Below, piece by piece: positions 50,013-57,276 of a stretch of 64,000 nt of DNA (positions within the stretch are counted from its first letter, which is position 1; every line of letters begins with the position of its first letter). The notes under the pieces were generated by a model. It saw only the letters and a program-made list of their open reading frames with translations, was not told where the DNA came from and did no database searches. The translations under genes were made by a program, and so were the position numbers. Source of the stretch: Pelagibacterium sp. 26DY04 (GTDB lineage: Bacteria; Pseudomonadota; Alphaproteobacteria; Rhizobiales; Devosiaceae); NCBI RefSeq assembly GCF_031202305.1, contig NZ_CP101731.1:2604001-2668000 (forward strand), written 5' to 3'.

Positions 50013-52493
50013 TCACGTATGCGAGGCTCCCCAGATCTGGTCGGCATATTCGCGGATCGTGCGATCCGAGGAAAACCACGCCATGCGCGCCGTGTTCCTG
50101 ATCGCCATGGCATTCCACACCCGCCGATCGCTCCAATAGCCGTCGACCTGGCGCTGGGCGGCGCAGTAGGCGTAGAAATCGCGCGCCACCATGAACCAGT
50201 CGTGATCGTAGAGCCCGTCCATGAGATGACGATACCGCCCGCGATCGTCGGGCGAAAACACGCCCGACCCGATCGCCTCGATCACTTCGCGAAGCGCCGG
50301 GCTGGCTTCGATCAGCTCGCGCGGCGAGCGGTTCTGGCTGCGGATGTCGTTGACCTCGTCGGCGGTGAGCCCGAAGATCACGATGTTCTCCGGCCCCAGC
50401 CGTTCGCGCATTTCCACATTCGCGCCATCCATCGTGCCGATGGTGATGGCGCCATTGAGCGCGAACTTCATGTTGCCGGTGCCCGACGCTTCCATGCCAG
50501 CCGTCGAAATCTGCTCGGAAAGATCGGCCGCCGGAATGATCGTCTCGGCCAGCGACACGTTGTAATTGGGCAGGAAGACGACCTTCAAAAGCCCCCGCAC
50601 CGCCGGGTCGTTGTTGATGACCTTGGCGACATCGTTGATGAGCTTGATGATCAGCTTGGCGTTCCAGTAGCTCGGCGCCGCCTTGCCGGCGAAAACCTTG
50701 ACCCGCGGCACCCAGCGCCGTTCGGGATGGGCGCGGATCTGGTTATACTGCGCGACCGCCTCCATGATGTTGAGAAGCTGGCGTTTGTACTCATGGATGC
50801 GCTTGATCTGGATATCGAAAAGGGCATCGGGCGACACCGAAATTCCCATCCGCTCCTTGATCAGCGACGCGAGCCGCTCCTTGTTCTTGCGCTTGACCGC
50901 GGCGAACTGGTCCTGGAACGATTTGTCTTCAGCATGCGCATCGAGCTTGATCACCTGCTCGATGTCATCGCGGAAATCGCCCCCGATCCGGTCCGCGATC
51001 AATCGCGTCAGGCCAGGGTTGCACTGCATCAGCCAGCGGCGCGGCGTCACCCCGTTGGTCTTGTTGTTGATCCGCTCGGGGTAGAGTTTGTGGAGATCGG
51101 CAAAGACGGTCTGCTTCATAAGCTCGGTATGAAGCGCCGAAACGCCATTGATCGAATGCGAGCCCACAAAGGCAAGCTGACCCATGCGCAGGCGCCGGCC
51201 ACCATTCTCGTCGATCAGCGAGATCGCGGCGATGCGGCTGTCTTCGAGGCCCTTTTCACGCGCTTCTTCCAGCACCATGGCATTGATGGCGTAGGCGATC
51301 TGCATCTGGCGCGGCAGAAGGCGTTCGAGCAGCGCCACCGGCCAGGTTTCCAGGGCTTCGGGCAACAGCGTGTGATTGGTGTAGGCGAAGGTCCGCCGGG
51401 TGAGGTTCCACGCCTGATCCCACCCCAGCCCCTGCACATCCATCAGGATGCGCATCATCTCGGCGATCGAAATTGCCGGATGGGTATCGTTGAGCTGGAT
51501 GGCGACCTTGTCGGGAAGCGAACCCAGATCGCCATATTGCTGAAGATGGCGCCGCACGATGTCCTGCAGCGAGGCCGAGGAGAAGAAAAACTCCTGCCGC
51601 AGGCGCAGCTCCTGGCCGGCCGGGTTGGAATCGGCGGGATAGAGCACGCGGGTGATGGCGCCCGCCTTGGCGCTTTCTTCCAATGCGCCGATATGGTCGC
51701 CCGAATTGAACCGGTCGAGCAGGATCGGGTCGATAGGCTGCGCGCTCCAGAGGCGCAGCGTATTGACGCGCGCCCCGCGCCAGCCCACCACCGGCGTATC
51801 GAAAGCGACGGCGTTGAGATGCTCGGCGGGATGCCAGACCTGCCGCACGCTGCCATCGGGCTGCTGCACCGGTTCCACATATCCGCCGAAACCGATCTCA
51901 TAGGAGCTTTCGCGGCGCTCGAACTCCCAGGGATTGCCGTGGGCGAGCCAGTTTTCCGGCAGCTCGACCTGCCAGCCGTCGCTCATTTCCTGGCGGAACA
52001 GCCCGTGGACATAGCGAATGCCATAGCCATGGGCAGGCACATTGAGCGTCGACATCGATTCCAGGAAACAGGCCGCGAGGCGCCCAAGTCCGCCATTACC
52101 CAGCGCCGCATCGGGCTCGCGCTCGATCAGCTCGTCGATATCCACATTGAAAGAGGCGAGCGCTTCGCGCACCGCGTCCATCATCCCCAGATTGGAGATG
52201 GCATCGCGCATCAGCCGCCCGATCAGGAATTCGAGGCTGAGGTAGTACACCCGCTTTTTCGAGGTGCGCCAGGTGTCGCGGCTGGATTCCATCCACTGAT
52301 CGATGATCCGGTCCCGCACCGTGAGAATGGTGGCGGTGAGCCAGTCGGTATTACGCGCGACGATCGGGTCCTTGCCGACCGAATAGGTCAGCTTCTCCAG
52401 AATTTCGTTGCGCAGGGTTTCCGGATCAGTGGCACGAGGCTGAGGCGTGGGAGCGTCGTAAACGATCGGTTTTTGCGGCATGTCGCAACCCAT
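50013..52493 (-). CDS. glgP: Glycogen phosphorylase GlgP
   Basis: GlgP releases glucose-1-phosphate from glycogen chain ends with pyridoxal phosphate. The roughly 826-residue GT35 protein has EREPDAALGNGGLGRLAACFLES, QLNDTHPAISIAE and the PLP lysine in EASGTGNMKFALNG, followed by GTMDGANVE. ATG 52493 or ATG 52481 could be the start. The best ribosome site (GGAGGA) is placed for another, out-of-frame ATG at 52500 (see the next entry). It heads the glgP-glgB-glgC-glgA-pgm-glgX operon. Confidence 0.95.
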   Translation of the reverse strand: MGCDMPQKPIVYDAPTPQPRATDPETLRNEILEKLTYSVGKDPIVARNTDWLTATILTVRDRIIDQWMESSRDTWRTSKKRVYYLSLEFLIGRLMRDAISNLGMMDAVREALASFNVDIDELIEREPDAALGNGGLGRLAACFLESMSTLNVPAHGYGIRYVHGLFRQEMSDGWQVELPENWLAHGNPWEFERRESSYEIGFGGYVEPVQQPDGSVRQVWHPAEHLNAVAFDTPVVGWRGARVNTLRLWSAQPIDPILLDRFNSGDHIGALEESAKAGAITRVLYPADSNPAGQELRLRQEFFFSSASLQDIVRRHLQQYGDLGSLPDKVAIQLNDTHPAISIAEMMRILMDVQGLGWDQAWNLTRRTFAYTNHTLLPEALETWPVALLERLLPRQMQIAYAINAMVLEEAREKGLEDSRIAAISLIDENGGRRLRMGQLAFVGSHSINGVSALHTELMKQTVFADLHKLYPERINNKTNGVTPRRWLMQCNPGLTRLIADRIGGDFRDDIEQVIKLDAHAEDKSFQDQFAAVKRKNKERLASLIKERMGISVSPDALFDIQIKRIHEYKRQLLNIMEAVAQYNQIRAHPERRWVPRVKVFAGKAAPSYWNAKLIIKLINDVAKVINNDPAVRGLLKVVFLPNYNVSLAETIIPAADLSEQISTAGMEASGTGNMKFALNGAITIGTMDGANVEMRERLGPENIVIFGLTADEVNDIRSQNRSPRELIEASPALREVIEAIGSGVFSPDDRGRYRHLMDGLYDHDWFMVARDFYAYCAAQRQVDGYWSDRRVWNAMAIRNTARMAWFSSDRTIREYADQIWGASHT

Positions 52494-52500
52494 GGTTCAT
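52426..52500 (-). other. Possible short upstream ORF overlapping the glgP start
   Basis: ATG 52500 has the best ribosome site in the leader (GGAGGA 6 nt before it). It opens a 24-codon frame (MNHGLRHAAK...) that ends with TGA at 52426 inside glgP, out of frame with glgP. It could modulate glgP initiation or be incidental. Confidence 0.35.
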
Positions 52501-52618
52501 GTCTGTTCCTCCCCTCAGAGAAGCGGAGTGTTGCACGAGCGTCGGCCGCTTTCCAGCCTTTACGAGGAATGGGGAGCATGCACCCCCAGTATGAAGAAAC
52601 AAAAAAATGCAAAGGCGG

Positions 52619-52643
52619 GGAACCTCGCGCTCGCCACCACGTT
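52619..52643 (+). promoter_or_regulatory. EcfG promoter before the predicted sRNA
   Basis: GGAAC (52619-52623), 16-nt spacer, CGTT (52640-52643): an exact match to the general-stress sigma factor consensus, on the plus strand, with no plus-strand protein gene downstream. Confidence 0.75.
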
Positions 52644-52649
52644 TTATAT

Positions 52650-52731
52650 GCAGCCGATGGAGGCGCCCCTACCTTCATCGTGCCAAGCCCTGACCCTAAA
52701 GAGGATTGCTGCCCGGCGATCCTCTTTTTTT
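52650..52731 (+). ncRNA. Predicted EcfG-dependent small RNA, GsrN-like
   Basis: About 7 nt after the EcfG -10 begins a transcript of about 80 nt with two hairpins. Hairpin 1 (52655-52680) pairs CGATGGAGG with CCTTCATCG (one G-U pair) around the C-rich loop CGCCCCTA. A 17-nt linker follows, then the terminator hairpin. No protein gene is seen on this strand. In Caulobacter, GsrN is an EcfG (SigT)-dependent sRNA whose C-rich 5' loop binds the katG leader; design, promoter and target type are alike here. The 5' end is inferred and homology to GsrN is not tested. A 29-nt stretch before the linker could also be read as short codons from ATG 52648, without a ribosome site. Confidence 0.65.
52698..52731 (+). 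terminator. Terminator of the predicted sRNA
   Basis: AAAGAGGATTGC (52698-52709) pairs with GCGATCCTCTTT (52716-52727), 12 bp including one G-U, 6-nt loop, followed by more T residues. It is a plus-strand terminator with no other plus-strand gene before it. The rest of 52494-52860 shows nothing else clear. Confidence 0.85.
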
Positions 52732-52860
52732 ATGGCGCACCGGAACCAAAGTACGCCCCCCGCATTTAACGGCCATGCGAAGCGTTTCCCCCAAGCGTTT
52801 CGCTACAGAAAGGTCGGATATGCCCACGGCATTCCGGCCTTTCCTTATTCCGGAGTGTCC

Positions 52861-53868
52861 TCAGGTAATGTGAGCGCCGTCTATGCGCAGCGTGTAATCG
52901 ACGCCGCGCGGGCTCACAGCCAGTTCGCCCGTGCCGTCGACGGCCAGCGGAACGACGCTTTCAAGAAACTTGCGCGTCAAGGGCTCGACCTGCTCGGCCG
53001 CATGGCTGTTGCCCACCCGCTCGTTCCAGGTGACCACAAGATTGCGTCCGCCATCGCTGCGAGGGTGAAGGCTGAAGCCCACCTGTATGGACCCGCTCTC
53101 AGGAGACAATTGTCCATTGCGCACCGCGTTGGCGGCAAGTTCGTGGATGGCGAGGCCGAGATAGAGCGCGGCATTGGGAGACACGACGAGATCGTCTCCG
53201 CTCAGTTCCACGGGCAAGGCATTGTCGCGGTGAAACAGCGCGATCTGGCGCGAAATGAGATCGCTCAAAAGGGCCCCCTGCCAATCACGGTCGGTGACCA
53301 GATCCTGCGCCCGGGCGATGGCCTGCAGCCGGCCGGAAAAGGCGGTGACGAAGGCGGGAATGGAGGCCGAGCTGCGAGCCGTCTGCGAGGCCAGCGAAAG
53401 CACGATGGCTAGAAGATTGCGCGAACGGTGGCTTACCTCGCGCAGCAGGTTCTTGAGCTGAACTTCGCGCCGCTTTTGGGCGCTGATATCGATGATGGTG
53501 GAATAGACCCCCATCGCCGATCCGCTGGAATCGATATCGGGATCGACCCAGATATCGTACCAGCGCACCTCTCCTCCGATATTGACGGGCAATTCGAAGC
53601 GCTGCGGGTCCCGCGTTTCAATGACATGCAGTTTGGTTGCGCGCAGCCGTTCGGCCGCTAGGCGAGGCAGGAAATCGGCGTCGGAATGGCCCAGGACATC
53701 AACGGCTTCGATGCCGCGCGGCAGGTTTTCCACCCACTCATAGAGCAGGTCCCGGTTCTGGTAGCTCAGGGAAACGGGCGTGCGGCTCAGCGCGCGCATG
53801 GCGAATGCAAGGCGGCGGGAGCCTTCAAGATTGCCCCCGCCCGACTTTCCGTTTTCCTGACCCTTCAT
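52861..53868 (-). CDS. HWE/HisKA_2-type histidine kinase with PAS domain
   Basis: The roughly 335-residue soluble protein has an N-terminal PAS-like domain (to about residue 140, ending GVYSTIIDISAQKRREVQL). The phospho-acceptor helix LREVSHRSRNLLAIVLSLASQ follows, then the N box HELAANAVRNGQLS and the W-x-E motif (VVTWNERVG) that defines the HWE class. Kinases of this class phosphorylate PhyR in the alphaproteobacterial general stress response, and phyR is the next gene but one upstream, so that role is likely. No membrane segment is seen, implying a cytoplasmic signal. ATG 53868 is used; a TTG at 53940 would add 24 residues. Confidence 0.85.
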   Translation of the reverse strand: MKGQENGKSGGGNLEGSRRLAFAMRALSRTPVSLSYQNRDLLYEWVENLPRGIEAVDVLGHSDADFLPRLAAERLRATKLHVIETRDPQRFELPVNIGGEVRWYDIWVDPDIDSSGSAMGVYSTIIDISAQKRREVQLKNLLREVSHRSRNLLAIVLSLASQTARSSASIPAFVTAFSGRLQAIARAQDLVTDRDWQGALLSDLISRQIALFHRDNALPVELSGDDLVVSPNAALYLGLAIHELAANAVRNGQLSPESGSIQVGFSLHPRSDGGRNLVVTWNERVGNSHAAEQVEPLTRKFLESVVPLAVDGTGELAVSPRGVDYTLRIDGAHIT

Positions 53869-53955
53869 AGGTGACGCATGATTATCTGTGTGTTTCACGA
53901 GTCCTGCTCGAACTGCGCAATTGCGGTTCCATAGCCTCAATGCAAGGGACCCTAT

Positions 53956-54123
53956 TCAGCGTGCCCTCCGCGCGAGGCCCATGACCAGACCAATAACCAT
54001 TGCGATGAGAAAAACAAAGAATAGAATCTGCGCGATGGACGACGCCGCCCCTGCTATTCCGCCGAATCCGAGGATTCCGGCAATAATGGCGATGACCAGA
54101 AATGCAAGTGCCCATCCTAGCAT
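53956..54123 (-). CDS. DUF1328 (YtjA-type) small membrane protein
   Basis: The 55-residue product ([20 protein letters not shown] at the start) has two hydrophobic helices joined by a glycine-rich turn and a basic end ALARRAR-like (GLARRAR). This is the DUF1328 pattern found across proteobacteria, often in stress regulons. Its function is unknown. An EcfG consensus site lies 37 nt upstream, so it should be induced by the general stress response. Confidence 0.85.
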   Translation of the reverse strand: MLGWALAFLVIAIIAGILGFGGIAGAASSIAQILFFVFLIAMVIGLVMGLARRAR

Positions 54124-54159
54124 GGCGCGAACTCCCGTAAGTACTTGATCAAAAGGGAG

Positions 54160-54185
54160 AACGACCCCGGAGCGGCGGCGGTTCC
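54160..54185 (-). promoter_or_regulatory. EcfG promoter for the DUF1328 gene
   Basis: GGAAC (54185-54181), 17-nt spacer, CGTT (54163-54160) on the minus strand, overlapping the region just after the phyR stop codon. Confidence 0.8.
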
Positions 54186-54199
54186 GATGCAGTATCGAT

Positions 54200-54997
54200 T
54201 TATGCCGCCTGCTCCATCTGCTCGGAGAAGAACAACACCTGGCTGACCAGGGCCTTGACCATGTCGGGCTGGAAAGGCTTGGTGACGAGGAAGGCAGGTT
54301 CCGGGCGTTCGCCCGTGAGAAGCCGCTCGGGGAACGCCGTGATGAAGATCACCGGAACGCTGGCCGAGCGCAGCATGTCGTTGACCGCATCAATGCCCGA
54401 GCTGCCATCGGCAAGCTGGATATCTGCGAGCACCAGGCCGGGACGGCGCTGGTTGAAGAGTTCGATGGCTTCCTTGTGCGTCCGTGCCACACCTGTCACC
54501 GTATGGCCGAGCGATTCAACCATCTGCTCGATGTCCATGGCAATCAGCGGCTCGTCTTCGATGATGAGGACGCTGGTGGCGACCTGCTGGGCCATCTCCA
54601 CCGAAGCGGTTTCGATCAGTTCGGCGAATTCGGCTTCGCCTACCCCAAGAATTTCCGCGCCTTCCTCGTTGGAAAAGCGCTCGACAGCAATGAGAAGGAA
54701 GGCCTGGCGCGGCAGCGGCGCGATGGCCCGAAGGCTGCGGCGCGCCTGTTCTTCCCAGGCATCGGCTGCCGGAGGCAACTCGCTGAGGTTAATGTCTACG
54801 GAACGCCAAAGCTGGGAAAAGACTTTGTAAAGAGCGACCTTGGAGTCGAGATTGGTCGGAAAAATGGATCGATCCGCAACGAGCGCTTCGAGCGTGGCTG
54901 AAACATAGGCATCGCCGCTGGATTGGCTTCCGGTCAATGAGCGCGCAAAACGTCTCAGATAAGGAATGTGCGGCGCAATTAACTCAGCAAGATTCAT
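54200..54997 (-). CDS. phyR: General stress response regulator PhyR
   Basis: PhyR is the anti-anti-sigma factor of the alphaproteobacterial general stress response. The 265-residue protein has an N-terminal ECF-sigma-like domain (about residues 1-120, [25 protein letters not shown]...). A C-terminal receiver domain follows ([23 protein letters not shown], phospho-acceptor Asp in [11 protein letters not shown], Lys in VTKPFQPD). On phosphorylation the sigma-like domain binds NepR and frees EcfG. ATG 54997 has GGGAG 7 nt upstream. It is divergent from nepR-ecfG, and both sides carry EcfG promoters. Confidence 0.96.
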   Translation of the reverse strand: MNLAELIAPHIPYLRRFARSLTGSQSSGDAYVSATLEALVADRSIFPTNLDSKVALYKVFSQLWRSVDINLSELPPAADAWEEQARRSLRAIAPLPRQAFLLIAVERFSNEEGAEILGVGEAEFAELIETASVEMAQQVATSVLIIEDEPLIAMDIEQMVESLGHTVTGVARTHKEAIELFNQRRPGLVLADIQLADGSSGIDAVNDMLRSASVPVIFITAFPERLLTGERPEPAFLVTKPFQPDMVKALVSQVLFFSEQMEQAA

Positions 54998-55056
54998 AGG
55001 TAGGCTCCCTCGCATAGTCGCCTGACAGAACGCGCAGGCAACGACAATCGCCGGTT

Positions 55057-55081
55057 AACGGCACCTTACGCAAAAAGTTCC
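55057..55081 (-). promoter_or_regulatory. EcfG promoter for phyR
   Basis: GGAAC (55081-55077), 16-nt spacer, CGTT (55060-55057) on the minus strand. Its -35 is only 9 nt from the -35 of the divergent nepR promoter. Confidence 0.85.
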
Positions 55082-55090
55082 CCGCCCACT

Positions 55091-55115
55091 GGAACTTTTT
55101 TTGCTGCCTGACGTT
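55091..55115 (+). promoter_or_regulatory. EcfG promoter for nepR-ecfG
   Basis: GGAAC (55091-55095), 16-nt spacer, CGTT (55112-55115), about 40 nt before the nepR start. Positive autoregulation of the locus is the rule in this system. Confidence 0.88.
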
Positions 55116-55154
55116 TCCGGGGCCAATGACTTCTGACGCTTTGTGGGGTAAAAC

Positions 55155-55367
55155 GTGACGCAACTCAGCAGTAAAGATATGGCCAGGGATCAGGAAGACG
55201 ACGCGCCCGAAACGTCCAAGCCCAGCCTCAGTGCGGATTCGCAGGCCTTCATCGGCCTGAAGCTGCGTGAGCTCTACGACGACGTCGTCGCCGAGCCCGT
55301 GCCGGATCGTCTTCTGGAGTTGCTTGGCAAGCTCGGAGAAGACGAAGACAAATCGAAGTCGAAATAA
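55155..55367 (+). CDS. nepR: Anti-sigma factor NepR
   Basis: NepR binds and silences EcfG until phosphorylated PhyR removes it. The 70-residue protein has the conserved helices FIGLKLRELYDDVVAEPVPDRLLELLGKL, including the EPVPDR signature. The start is GTG 55155 with GGGG 6 nt upstream; ATG 55179 is an alternative. ecfG follows after 10 nt. Confidence 0.95.
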   Translation: MTQLSSKDMARDQEDDAPETSKPSLSADSQAFIGLKLRELYDDVVAEPVPDRLLELLGKLGEDEDKSKSK

Positions 55368-55377
55368 GGAGCGGAAA

Positions 55378-55932
55378 ATGGCTGAGTACGATTTCCGCGC
55401 CGAACTTCTCGCTGTCATCCCTAATCTGCGTGCCTTCGCCATGTCTCTGGTCGGCGCGGCCGATAAGGCTGACGACCTGGTTCAGGAAACGCTGGTCCGC
55501 GCCTGGGACAAGCGCTCGTCCTTCACCCCGGGCACCAACCTCAAAGGCTGGCTCTTCACCATTCTGCGCAATGAATTCTATAGCCAGATGCGAAAGCGCA
55601 AGCGTGAGGTTGCCGATCCCGAAGGGGCAATGGCCGAACGGCTTTCGAGCCATCCCGAGCAGGTCGGCAAGCTGGACATGGAAGACTTCAAGAAGGCGGT
55701 CAACCAGCTCCCCGAAGACCAGCGCGAAGCTCTGATCCTGGTTGGCGCGTCCGGCTTTTCCTACGAGGAAGCGGCCGAAATCTGTGATTGCGCGGTGGGC
55801 ACCATCAAGAGCCGCGTGAGCCGCGCCCGCACCCAGCTCGCCACGATCCTCAAGCTCGAGGGCGATGGCGAATTCGGTCCCGACGCGGTGGCGGTGGGCG
55901 TTATGAACCTCACCTCCTCCAGCGCCGCCTGA
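55378..55932 (+). CDS. ecfG: General stress ECF sigma factor EcfG
   Basis: The 184-residue ECF15-type sigma factor has region 2 (LRAFAMSLVGAADKADDLVQETLVRAW and NLKGWLFTILRNEFYSQMRKRKRE) and region 4 (LPEDQREALILVGASGFSYEEAAEICDCAVGTIKSRVSRAR). It directs RNA polymerase to GGAAC-N16/17-CGTT promoters, of which seven are found in this island. AAGGAG precedes the ATG. A terminator follows the gene. Confidence 0.96.
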   Translation: MAEYDFRAELLAVIPNLRAFAMSLVGAADKADDLVQETLVRAWDKRSSFTPGTNLKGWLFTILRNEFYSQMRKRKREVADPEGAMAERLSSHPEQVGKLDMEDFKKAVNQLPEDQREALILVGASGFSYEEAAEICDCAVGTIKSRVSRARTQLATILKLEGDGEFGPDAVAVGVMNLTSSSAA

Positions 55933-55958
55933 CCGCATCTGATATGGAAGAAATCGAA

Positions 55959-55994
55959 AGGTTCCGGGGCTATGGCTCCGGAACTTCTTTTTTT
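55959..55994 (+). terminator. ecfG terminator overlapping the next promoter
   Basis: AGGTTCCGG (55959-55967) pairs with CCGGAACTT (55978-55986), one G-T pair, 10-nt loop, followed by a run of seven T. The 3' arm contains the GGAAC -35 of the next EcfG promoter. Confidence 0.8.
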
Positions 55995-56004
55995 GCTTTA
56001 CGTT
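55980..56004 (+). promoter_or_regulatory. EcfG promoter for the DUF883 gene
   Basis: GGAAC (55980-55984), 16-nt spacer, CGTT (56001-56004), 38 nt before the start codon. Confidence 0.85.
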
Positions 56005-56041
56005 AGGGTACGGGTTCAACGCAAACATGGGAGGCCATTCA

Positions 56042-56404
56042 ATGGCCCGCGCCGCATCATCCACTGCCCGTACCACCTCCGAAACCGAAAAGCTCTCCGA
56101 CCAGATCAAGGATGCTCGAGATCCGGCCAAGGATCTCGACGCCGAAATCGCTGCGCTACGCGAGGACGTGGCGGCGATAACCGCGACGCTGGGCGATATC
56201 GTCAAATACCGGACCAACGAAGCCAAGTCCGAAGCGCGTCGGATTCGCCGGCGCGTCGAAAAACAGGGCGAAGAAGCGATCGAAACCGTTCAGGACAGCT
56301 TTGAGTCTGCCGAAAGCGAACTCAAGTCGATCATCCGCGAAAAGCCGATTTCCTCGGTGCTGGTCGCTGCCGGCATCGGATACGTCCTTTCGAAGATCCT
56401 TTAG
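56042..56404 (+). CDS. DUF883 (ElaB/YqjD-type) membrane-anchored protein
   Basis: The 120-residue protein is a long charged helix (DLDAEIAALREDVAAITATLGDIVKYRTNEAKSEARRI...) followed by one C-terminal membrane segment (PISSVLVAAGIGYVLSKIL). This is the ElaB/YqjD plan. E. coli members associate with ribosomes at the membrane in stationary phase. An EcfG promoter and AGG ribosome site precede it, and a holin-like gene follows after 10 nt as in the yqjDEK-type clusters. Confidence 0.87.
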   Translation: MARAASSTARTTSETEKLSDQIKDARDPAKDLDAEIAALREDVAAITATLGDIVKYRTNEAKSEARRIRRRVEKQGEEAIETVQDSFESAESELKSIIREKPISSVLVAAGIGYVLSKIL

Positions 56405-56414
56405 GAGCAGCGCC

Positions 56415-56849
56415 ATGGCGCTGACCGCACCTTTTGCCGCGGCGGCAAACCGGGCAAGCACCGCTGTTCGTTCGGTGGGACAGTCCGTGGTTCTTTATGC
56501 CGCAATCGTCCTGGTCGGCCTGACGGGGGCGGGCTTTCTCGTGGCGGCCCTCTATATCTGGCTGGCCCAAGTGACCAGCACCCTGGCGGCGGCCCTGCTG
56601 ATGGGCGCCGGGTTCCTCGCCATTGCCGGCATCGCGCTGGCGATCGCCATCGGCCGGGGCCGCAAGAAAAAGCGCGAGAACCAGCGAGCGGCGGCCAACA
56701 CGGCCCTGCTCGCCTCATCGGTCTCGCTTGCGACCACGGCCATCCGCATCGTGTCTCGCGTCCGTGGACCGCTCCTTCTTCCAGCCATCGCGGCCCTGGC
56801 GGCAGGCTGGTATCTCAGCACGACAGGCCACGACGACGAAGACGAGTGA
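56415..56849 (+). CDS. Holin-superfamily-III-like (YqjE-type) membrane protein
   Basis: The 144-residue protein has two strongly hydrophobic hairpin segments (VVLYAAIVLVGLTGAGFLVAALYIWLA and LAAALLMGAGFLAIAGIALAIAIG). A basic loop (GRGRKKKRENQRAAA), a third hydrophobic region and an acidic tail follow. It resembles the DUF1469/phage-holin-superfamily-III proteins that accompany DUF883 genes. Lysis activity is not implied. TAGGAG lies 8 nt before the ATG. Confidence 0.75.
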   Translation: MALTAPFAAAANRASTAVRSVGQSVVLYAAIVLVGLTGAGFLVAALYIWLAQVTSTLAAALLMGAGFLAIAGIALAIAIGRGRKKKRENQRAAANTALLASSVSLATTAIRIVSRVRGPLLLPAIAALAAGWYLSTTGHDDEDE

Positions 56850-56875
56850 GAAAAAGCCACCTCGTTACACAGATG

Positions 56876-56903
56876 TGGGGCCGATCCCAAAGGATCGGCC
56901 CCA
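56876..56903. terminator. Terminator after the holin-like gene
   Basis: TGGGGCCGATCC (56876-56887) pairs perfectly with GGATCGGCCCCA (56892-56903), 4-nt loop, between convergent genes. Confidence 0.85.
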
Positions 56904-56923
56904 TTCTCGTGACGGCGCCCTGC

Positions 56924-57148
56924 TCAGTGTTCGTGGGCAAGGGAGTTGAGTTCGAGAAGCTTCTCGAGTTCAAGATCGGCATCCCTCAGCACCCCCCTGT
57001 CCTCGGGAGCGGCATGATGCTCCTTCATGCTCTTGAGCAATTCGATCTTGCGTGCGTTCGACAAGGTCGGGTCATTGGCAATCTCGCTGGGGGTGCGGGC
57101 GATGGCACCGGCATCGAAATAGACGGATACGTTCTTGTCCTCGCTCAT
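56924..57148 (-). CDS. Small acidic hypothetical protein
   Basis: No family is recognised. The 74-residue protein (MSEDKNVSVYFDAGAIARTP...) is charged and helical, with no signal or membrane segment. It has a strong AAAGGAGAG ribosome site and sits between convergent terminators, so it is a genuine small monocistron. A GGAAC box lies upstream, but the matching -10 reads CATT after 17 nt, so stress control is doubtful. Confidence 0.7.
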   Translation of the reverse strand: MSEDKNVSVYFDAGAIARTPSEIANDPTLSNARKIELLKSMKEHHAAPEDRGVLRDADLELEKLLELNSLAHEH

Positions 57149-57227
57149 GGCATCTCTCCTTTAAAGAGCAATGCCCACCGCATCGTCCGCGTTCCGCAGC
57201 GTAACGCAGAGAGTGGCGCCCATGACA

Positions 57228-57255
57228 AAAGGGCCGGCTTGGATGCCGGCCCTTT
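57228..57255 (-). terminator. Terminator after the PRC-barrel gene
   Basis: AAAGGGCCGGC (57228-57238) pairs with GCCGGCCCTTT (57245-57255), 6-nt loop, followed by T residues on the minus strand. Confidence 0.85.
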
Positions 57256-57276
57256 CATCGATGGTCTGAAAACGTC

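Noticed and set aside
52742..52766. Second EcfG site GGAAC-N16-CATT upstream of the kinase end
   Set aside because: The -10 deviates from CGTT and no gene or terminator fits a plus-strand transcript from there.
55016..55154. Reading the AT-rich stretch between phyR and nepR as a terminator or sRNA
   Set aside because: The stretch is fully explained by two back-to-back EcfG promoters with T-rich spacers; no stable hairpin is present.
57149..57200. GGAAC box before the 74-residue acidic protein gene
   Set aside because: The paired sequence after 17 nt is CATT rather than CGTT, so it does not meet the consensus used for the other seven sites.
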